A stretch of DNA of 47,303 nucleotides from positions 1 through 47,303 of the forward strand of contig JBBILU010000008.1 in NCBI GenBank assembly GCA_037444775.1, written 5' to 3'. Of this stretch, positions 41,306 through 47,303 are shown one piece after another. The notes under the pieces are model-generated. The model had not been told where the DNA came from. It worked only from the letters and a program-made list of their open reading frames with translations, and searched no databases. How positions within the stretch are numbered: the first letter of the stretch is position 1; each line of letters opens with the position of its first letter. The stretch is from JBBILU01 sp037444775 (GTDB lineage Bacteria; Patescibacteriota; Gracilibacteria; BD1-5; UBA6164). Both the position numbers and the translations under genes were made by a program.

Positions 41306-42496
41306 ATGTCTTTATACAAATTAAATTTAATAACAAATAAAAATATTTGGAATGATTTTATAATTAATTCTGGATTTAAATTTTATTCTTTTGTGAATTC
41401 TTGGGAATGGTGAGAATTGCAAATCTTAGAATGAAATGAAATTTTTAGATATGGAATTTATGAAAAATCCTCAAATGAGATGGATAAATGCGGAGAATTA
41501 ATTTGAACTTTTCTTTTGATAAAAATAAAAGCAAAAAGAGCAACTTATTTTTTCACTCCACATTGACCTTTAATTAAAACCTCACCCCTAACCCCTCTCC
41601 TTTGAGAGGAGAGGGGAATAGAGAATCCCCCTATAATTCCCCTTATTAAGGGGGATGAAAATAGTAAAGATGTTTCTATGAAAAATCTGGAACTAAAGAA
41701 GTTTCAAATTCTTAAAGAAATTCTTCCTGAATTAAAACAAATTGCTCGTGAAAATAAATGTAGTTTTATTAGATTAAATTCAGTTTTTGAAAATAATTTA
41801 TTAAACAAAAAAAAATTTGAAAAATTAGGTTTTATAGATGCTCCAATGCATGTTCATGCAGAAGACACACATTTGCTTGATTTGGCTCCAAATGAAGAAA
41901 CTTTGCTTTGAAATATGGATAAATGAGATAGGTATTATATTAATAGAGCAAAAAAAGAATGAGTTGAAATAAAAATAGATTCTTCAGAAGAACAAATAAA
42001 AGCTCTTATAGAAATGCATCAAAATCATTCTCATAGAAATAATTGAAAAAATACTTATTCAGCTTTTTCAGAAAATTATATACGAAATTTATACAAAGTT
42101 TTTTGAGAAAATATTTCTACAGTTTCAGCTAGTTATAACTGAAAAATAGAATCAATTTTAATGACAATAAAATTTTGAGAAGTTGTTGTTTATTATATTG
42201 CTGCAAGTGATATTGTTAGTAATAAATTTTCTCCAAATTATCTTTGCCAATGGGAAGCTATAATTAATGCAAAAAATTTTTGAGCAAAAATTTATAATTT
42301 TTGGGGAATTAGTCCAGATGAAAATCCAGCTCATCCAATAGCTTGAGTTACGAAATTCAAAAGAAAATTTGCTTGATTTGATTATTCACTTTTACATGCA
42401 CAAGATTTAGTTGTTTCTCCCAAATATCGGTTGAATTATTTGCTGGAAACTTTTAGGAGAAAAAAGAGAGGATATTATTATAAGAAGCCAGTTTAG
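41306..42496 (+). CDS. FemAB/FemX-like peptidyltransferase (GNAT fold)
   Basis: 396 aa. Double-GNAT fold pattern with SFVNSWEWGELQ, RATYFFTPHGPLI, CSFIRLNSVFENN, HVHAEDTHLLDLAPNEETLL, RYYINRAKKEGVEI, YIAASDIVSNKFSPNYLCQW, YNFWGISPDENPAHP and TKFKRKFAGF. Members add amino acids to the peptidoglycan stem peptide from aminoacyl-tRNA. Two palindromic elements of different families are inserted in tandem at about residues 92-117 (SPLTPLLGEERG, then PPIIPLIKGDE), in a loop after the PHGPLI strand. Contains one CGA and one CGG codon. Confidence 0.87.
41580..41617 (+). repeat. Family A palindromic element inside the FemAB gene
   Basis: ctcacccctaacccctctcc then tttgagaggagagggg. Encodes SPLTPLLGEERG; its TGA is read as Gly. 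Confidence 0.92.
41625..41656 (+). repeat. Family B palindromic element inside the FemAB gene
   Basis: atccccctataattcccctt then attaagggggat, 7 bp after the family A copy. Encodes PPIIPLIKGD in the same frame as the other family B copies. Confidence 0.9.
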
Positions 42497-42590
42497 TTTA
42501 TAACAAAATTATTATGAACATTTTTTTAAAAATTATTTATGAATTACATACACTGTTTTTGTGCAAAAAATCAAAAAGACTGAAAATAAT

Positions 42591-42618
42591 TTGCATTTAA
42601 AACAAAATATATTACAAT
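42591..42618 (+). promoter_or_regulatory. Putative promoter of a small RNA
   Basis: TTGCAT, 16-bp spacer, TACAAT; start site expected close to the first hairpin at 42625. Confidence 0.5.
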
Positions 42619-42624
42619 ATTTTC

Positions 42625-42752
42625 AGTTACATAAAATGTAACTTTAGTTTTGTTTCAAACAAATCTAAAAAATAAAATAATAAAATTCTGTGTTAAAATA
42701 GTTATAAGCTATTTTAACAAAAAAACTACTGGTGTAAACAGTAGTTTTTTTG
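42625..42752 (+). ncRNA. Candidate small non-coding RNA
   Basis: About 128 nt between a promoter and a perfect terminator: 5' hairpin agttacat/atgtaact, AU-rich linker, 11-bp hairpin tgttaaaatag/ctattttaaca, terminator hairpin. No reading frame. Not recognised as a known family. Inference from architecture only. Confidence 0.4.
42719..42752 (+). terminator. Terminator
   Basis: Perfect 10-bp stem aaaaactact/agtagttttt, loop ggtgtaaac, T tail. Confidence 0.85.
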
Positions 42753-42945
42753 TTACTAAAATCATAAAATAATTTTTATATGTCATAAATCAAACTTGCT
42801 AATATTCAGATTAGCAAGTCTAGAAGAATTTGTTTCATAACAAATCTTGTTAAACAAATAAAATAATGTAGTTTCTGTAGACTGCGAAAATAATATATGA
42901 GTTTAATTTTTTAAATCAAATTATTTTCCTCTTGCATTTCAAAAA

Positions 42946-42977
42946 ATATGAATAAACTCTTATTCATATTTTTTTTA
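42946..42977 (+). terminator. Terminator
   Basis: Perfect 10-bp stem atatgaataa/ttattcatat, loop actc, T8 tail; 31 bp before the small membrane gene. Confidence 0.85.
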
Positions 42978-43007
42978 TACTTAGTTTAATTTTTAAATTA
43001 AATAATT

Positions 43008-43271
43008 ATGCTAACAATGTTTGTGAAAATATTTTATGCTGTAATGCTTTGTTCTATATGATATTTAATTATCAGATATAAAAGAAATGTGAAATCTTGG
43101 ACAGGAAATTTTTATTGGGCAGAAAGATATATTGGCTCTGGATGAACATATTTTGTTATTATGTTAATTTGATTATTTTTAATTTTTCTTTGAGCTTTAC
43201 GGCCTTTCTGATGAATGGATTTACTTATTTGAGACAAACAAAATCTTTTACAAAATAACTTTTGAAAATAA
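43008..43271 (+). CDS. Small membrane protein (87 aa)
   Basis: Two membrane helices (about 5-23 and 47-66) around a basic loop (RYKRNVKSWTGNFYWAERY), then an amphipathic tail. A CGG codon at about residue 66 lies in GAL-x-PFGG at a helix end, where Trp is plausible. No family recognised. Six TGA-Gly codons are needed to read it. Precedes ctpA by 47 bp. Confidence 0.6.
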
Positions 43272-43289
43272 AGTTTTTTTTTGTATAAT
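43262..43289 (+). promoter_or_regulatory. Putative promoter of ctpA
   Basis: TTGAAA, 16-bp spacer, TATAAT, 29 bp before the ATG; overlaps the end of the small membrane gene. Confidence 0.65.
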
Positions 43290-43318
43290 AAAGATTGTTT
43301 TATTTTTAACTAAAATTT

Positions 43319-44878
43319 ATGAAAACACTTTTTAGCTTTTTAGCAATTTTATTTTTACTTTTTTTAAATATTTCTAGTAGTTTTGCTTTTTCAAACACAA
43401 TAACAATAGTTCCAACAAATGAAAAACAATTAACAAGAGAAGATTTACTTAATTATTTTGGAGATTCTATTTCAAGCAAAATTCCAAAAAGTTATACTTA
43501 TATAAATTTAAATATCCCAGATGTTCCAAAAACTTCTAAATTATATTCTTCATTACAAAAATTAATTTTTCTTGATTTGATTGATAATTCTAAATCAAAA
43601 ATTTTGCCAAGTAAACTTTTGACTGAATATGAATTTTATAAAATTTCAGAGAAAATTTTAAAAGTTGATATAATTGATGAAGCTAAAGATCCAAGTTTGA
43701 AAACAAACAAAGCCACTATTTCTTATTTAAAAAATCTAGAAGAAATAATAGCAGCAAGACAAAATTCTTATTCTGATGTTTTAGATTCATCTAAAGAAAC
43801 AAGAAATGTAGAATTTAAAAAACAAATTTTTTGAGATGTTTATAAAACTCTTTTGACAGAACATTATAACCATTCAACTCTTGATAAATGAAAAATGCTA
43901 GATTCTGCAATTGAATGATTAGCAAAATGAACTTGAGATAAATTTACTTCATATTTCCCACCGACAGAAAGTAAAAATTTTATGGATTCTCTTAACTGAG
44001 ATTTTGAATGAATTTGAGCTTATGTAGAAATGACTAATCCTTGAGAATTAAAGATTATTTCTCCGATTTCTTGAAGCCCATCAGAAAAAGCTTGACTTAA
44101 ATGATGAGATGTAGTTATAAAAATAAATTGAAAAGAAATTACAAAAGATAACTCTTTAGAAGAATTAGTTTCTTGGATAAAATGACCAAGCTGAACAAAA
44201 GTAAAATTGACAATTAAAAGATGAGAACAAATATCAGATTTTGAAGTTACAAGAGATAAGATTGTAATAAAAAATGTTGAATATTCACAACTTGACTCAC
44301 AAACTTTTTATATAAAAATTGTTTCTTTCTGAGATCATGTTTCAAGTGATTTCAAAAAATCTTTGGAAGAGTTAAAGAAAAAAACAGCAACAAAAAAAGT
44401 TATAATAGATTTAAGAAATAATCCAGGTTGATATTTGGAGCAAGTTAGTGATATGCTTTGATTTTTTGTACCAGAGTGAGAAAAAGTTGCCGTTGTTAAA
44501 AATACTGTTCGAATCCCTGATACTTATTATTTTTCTTCTTGATATAATTTAATAGATTTTTCTAAATATAAAATAATTATTTTGCAAAATTCAGGTTCTG
44601 CTTCAGCTTCTGAAATAATGATTTGAACAATTAAAGATTATTTTCCTGCAACAACTTTAATTTGAGAAACAACTTACTGAAAAGGCTCAGTTCAAACAGT
44701 GAAAGAATATACAGATTGATCTAGTTTGAAATATACAATTGCAAAATGGTTTACTTGAAAAACTGAAACTTGAATTGATGGAGTTGGGATTAAAGCAGAT
44801 GTAATTTTACCATTTGATTTTGCTAATTTTGAAAAAAATTGAAAAGATAATCAGTTAGAAAAAGCAAAAAGTATGTAA
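43319..44878 (+). CDS. ctpA: S41 carboxy-terminal processing protease (CtpA)
   Basis: 519 aa. Signal peptide (MKTLFSFLAILFLLFL...SSFAF), an N-terminal domain of about 150 residues, then HYNHSTLDKGKML, a PDZ domain (about 215-305, GDFEGIGAYVEM to KLTIKRGEQ) and the protease domain with DLRNNPGGYLEQV, Ser427 in NSGSASASE and Lys455 in GETTYGKGSVQT, the Ser-Lys dyad. CtpA trims envelope proteins outside the cytoplasm. Own promoter and terminator. One CGA codon (about residue 397) of uncertain reading. Confidence 0.94.
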
Positions 44879-44880
44879 TT

Positions 44881-44908
44881 AAAAAAATCCCGTTAGGGAT
44901 TTTTTTTA
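44881..44908. terminator. Terminator after ctpA
   Basis: Stem aaaaaatccc/gggatttttt, loop gtta, T8. The stop of the minus-strand 100-aa gene (44906-44908) overlaps the T-tract. Confidence 0.9.
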
Positions 44909-45208
44909 ATATTCATTTTCTTTTATTTTTTGTTCTTCAACCATAATTTTCACTTTTTCTAGTAATCAAGAGTTTTTTATAGATTCCACAAATTTTTCAG
45001 AAGTTCCAGAAACATCGGGTTTAAAAGAATTCATTAATTCTTGTTTTAATTGTGCAAAACCAAAAAAATAAAAATATGCGATATATCACAAAGACAAAAT
45101 ATAAAAAATGATTTTTATCCAAAATCTAACACTTTCTTTAGTTTGATTTTTTTTAATAGAATTATAAATATAATCTATTTTTTGCTCTGTTGTAAGGTTT
45201 TCCTGCAT
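44906..45208 (-). CDS. Small single-helix membrane protein (100 aa)
   Basis: MQENLTTEQKIDYIYNSIKK is a polar N-terminal helix, followed by a membrane helix (about 29-50) and a charged tail with LEKVKIMVEEQK. No family recognised. Convergent with ctpA; its last codons lie in the ctpA terminator. Starts 16 bp after the AAA-ATPase stop, so the two may share a transcript. Confidence 0.65.
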
Positions 45209-45224
45209 AAATTTTTATTAATTT

Positions 45225-46805
45225 TTAAACTATCTTACTTTCAACTCTATTTTTCTTTATATTCCAATTTATTCAGACTTTAATTATTTCTTTAGAATCT
45301 TGTAATTGTGGAACATATAATTCATCAATTTGTTTGATTGCAGTTTTTGTTGTTCTATCAACTTTGGCTTCTACAATATAATATTTATTATTTAATGGAA
45401 TAACTAAATCTTTTCTTCATTTAATATTTTCAAGTTCTGGATAGTATGAAATTGTATTTAATCTAAGAAATAATCAAAGTGCTGTTTTAAACCATCATTC
45501 TGGATTTCTTTTTGTCCATTCATAGGCAATCTCTTCATAAAATTCATAAATCATTTTATTTAGTCATTCACTTAATTTTTTATTATTCAGTTCTAAAATT
45601 CCTTCATAAATTAGATTTGCTATATTTTTCATATCTGAAAAAACATAATTTGGCTTAATTAATTTCACAAAAAAACTATTCATAACATTTTCTGTTTCAT
45701 TATTAGGATATCAAAGAGAATAAATTGAATTATCAATATCATATCTTTTTATAGTTAAATATCCTGCATTTGTAAACAAAACCTCAGATTTAATATTATG
45801 TAAATTTTCTAATTTAAAATCAGTTTCTTTTATTTCAAGTTCTCACTCATTTAGTTTTTTTATGAAATCATCTACTTTTATTGAATTTTTGTCTATATAA
45901 TGCAAAATAGCACTAGGGATTCCAGTATCTGCCCAATAAAAACTAAGTTGTTTATTTGATATAAAACTATTTATATTCCGTGGATTATATATTGTATCTT
46001 TTGGATTTCAAAAATTATATCAATTATAAGTTATTCTAACTTTTTCAAGCATTTCTTCATAAGTTTTATTTTGTTCTGATCAAATTTCTTTTATTTCAAG
46101 GAAAAAATATTTCTCTATTTCTTCGAGATTATATCACATCAAATTATATGATTTAGGTAAAAAAGATAAATCTTGTAAATTATTTAAAACTGAAAAAACT
46201 GACATTTTTAAAACTTTTGTAAGTCAAGTTAACATAAATAATTTTATTTTATCATCAGAGTCTTTTACTCAAGCATAAAAACTTGTGAAGAAATCCCTCA
46301 TTTCTTCAGCTTTTGCGACCTTAGTTAAATTAACCAAAACTCATTTATCATATTCATCTATTAAAATAACTGTTTGTTTTCAAGTTTTTTCATAAACTTT
46401 TTGCAAAATATAATCTAATTCAAATCTATTATCAAAATAATTCATCTTAAGAATTTCATCTTCATCTAAAAAAACCTTGAACTGTTTAATAATATATTCT
46501 TTTATATCTTGATCAGCAGTATAACCTGCAAAACTCATTAATAAAACTGGATTTGTTTTGCTAAAATCCCAATTATTATAAATCCAAGTATCTTTAAAAA
46601 GTTCTTTTTTTCATAAATACAAATATTTCATTACAGACAAAGTAAGACTTTTTCCAAATCTACGAGGACGAGAAAGGAAATAATATCTATTACTTGTAAT
46701 AATATCATAAATCATTTGTGTTTTATCAACATAAAAACTTCATTCTTCAATAAATTGTTTGAAATCCTGAGTTCAAATAGACATTTTTTTTACTTTTTTC
46801 TGCAT
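45225..46805 (-). CDS. AAA-ATPase with PD-(D/E)XK nuclease-like C-terminus
   Basis: 526 aa of the AAA-ATPase-like/DUF1703 type: IGTQDFKQFIEEGSFYVDKT, Walker A SRPRRFGKS, ILIDEYDK (Walker B), GLTKV, the ITYNGYNF region, YNP-x-NINSF, FYWADTG, and a C-terminal nuclease core with RKDLVIPL and YYIVEAKVD. The x in YNPx is CGG (45978-45980); relatives have a conserved Trp there, the second strong case for CGG=Trp. ATG at 46805 chosen; an in-frame ATG at 46784 is equally plausible. Biological role of this multi-copy family is unknown. Confidence 0.88.
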
Positions 46806-46900
46806 AATTTTTTAGTTAATTTTAACTTTTTTTATTATATTATATTTTTTAAAAAAGTAAAAAAATAAAAAATGTGCAAAAAATTTGGATATTTTTTATT

Positions 46901-47303
46901 TTAGTTTTCAGATATATGTGCAATATAACTTCATCAGTTTTTATCATCTACTTCAAATCAATCTAAAAAAATTGAAATCTTTCAAGGACTCCATTCTTGC
47001 CAAAATGGGTATGTTTTTCAATTGATATAATAGGTTGTTATTTCGTTAATAGTTAAATCAATATTATATTTAAAAGTTTCTAATTCATTTATTTTCTCAT
47101 CTAATAATTTTTTATAATTTGTTGAAAACATATTTCACTCTGGAAGAGAATTATAAAATTTATTTCTTATTGTTTTTAAAATAATTAAATCTGATTCTAC
47201 CTCTTTTTTGACTTCATATATTGGTCTTAAAACTACTTCTCTCCATGCATTTTTTCTATGGAAATCGTAATTTGATGTTTCAAATGTATTTCCTCTACCA
47301 AAA
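46901..47303 (-). CDS. Unrecognised protein, 5' end outside the window
   Basis: 133 C-terminal residues: FGRGNTFETSNYDFHRKNAW at the edge, a charged helix with EVESDLIILKTIRNKF and KLLDEKINELETF, then YPFWQEWSPGKISIFLDGFE and a stop at 46901-46903. Mixed alpha/beta, soluble, no family recognised. Transcribed in the same direction as the AAA-ATPase, 95 bp upstream of its start. Confidence 0.6.

Larger units (their letters stand above)
42497..43007. other. Hairpin-rich gene-free stretch
   Basis: 511 bp without a convincing gene. Holds a promoter (42591-42618), perfect hairpins at 42625-42643, 42691-42719 and 42794-42819, a looser one near 42824-42848, and two terminators (42719-42752, 42946-42977). 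May contain one or two non-coding RNAs. Confidence 0.6.

Noticed and set aside
42514..42600. 28-codon frame on the plus strand after femAB
   Set aside because: Low-complexity composition and it runs into the proposed small-RNA promoter.
1..47303. tRNA, rRNA, tmRNA or CRISPR array
   Set aside because: No cloverleaf-like GTTC/CCA patterns, conserved rRNA segments or regularly spaced repeats were seen by eye; a covariance-model scan would be decisive.

Overview
Organism. The window is very AT-rich and only reads as genes if TGA is translated. With TGA as glycine, about 45 long frames appear, and TGA falls on conserved family glycines (for example the Walker loops of PcrA and CobW, the GHSER loop of TpiA and the radical-SAM region of RimO). 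This is the code of Absconditabacteria (SR1) and Gracilibacteria (NCBI table 25). CGG codons also fall where tryptophan is expected (DedA, CDP-archaeol synthase C-terminus, the YNPW motif of an AAA-ATPase). That points to the Absconditabacterales variant (table 37: TGA=Gly, CGA/CGG=Trp). Arginine is mostly AGA with some CGT. Shine-Dalgarno motifs are not evident; many starts have the context AATT-ATG. No tRNA, rRNA, CRISPR array or insertion sequence was recognised.

Layout. 24-3762 (+): DedA protein, Ca2+/cation antiporter, YgjV-like protein, RsmB-type rRNA methylase, pilin-like protein. 3989-4300 (-): RNHCP protein. 4547-9780 (+): DUF2130 coiled-coil protein, alpha/beta hydrolase, membrane-anchored Mur ligase, DegT aminotransferase. 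9838-11967: small gene, AI-2E family permease, DUF4160/DUF2442 pair. 12048-17023 (+): PcrA helicase, small helical protein, TpiA, aldehyde dehydrogenase. 17084-22746 (+): lipid and envelope block (CarS, PgpA, CDP-alcohol phosphatidyltransferase, GH67-like protein, glycosyltransferase, UppS). 23071-31429 (+): RuvC, secreted repeat protein, TrhP-like U32 protein, RimO, M23 peptidase, SmpB, HicBA, SerRS. 31486-32490 (-): TilS. 32637-35266 (+): N-terminally truncated PolA and Frr. 35297-39679 (-): zinc operon zur-cobW-znuA-znuC-znuB. 39911-41182 (-): DprA preceded by a decayed antitoxin-like gene. 41306-44878 (+): FemAB transferase, a gene-free hairpin-rich stretch, a small membrane protein, CtpA protease. 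44906-47303 (-): small membrane protein, AAA-ATPase/nuclease, gene cut by the window edge.

How it fits together. Envelope work dominates: lipid headgroup and lipid-carrier synthesis, Mur ligation, peptide-bridge addition, M23 and S41 peptidases, and pilin-like and secreted helical proteins. DprA, PcrA and RuvC give a DNA uptake and recombination theme. SmpB, HicBA, SerRS, RimO, TilS, Frr and TrhP form a translation-maintenance theme.

Most notable signal. GC-rich palindromic elements (ccctctcc-loop-ggagaggg; atccccctt-att-aagggggat) are scattered between genes and also sit in frame inside at least seven conserved enzymes. There they encode extra peptides such as PLLKGEG or AFGIPLIKGD. They resemble Rickettsia palindromic elements in behaviour. 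One cluster lies directly at the breakpoint of the truncated polA.

Assembly. There are three 100-N gaps. Two (24390-24489 and 34430-34529) have identical 55-bp sequences on both sides, so they are probably unmerged overlaps rather than missing sequence.
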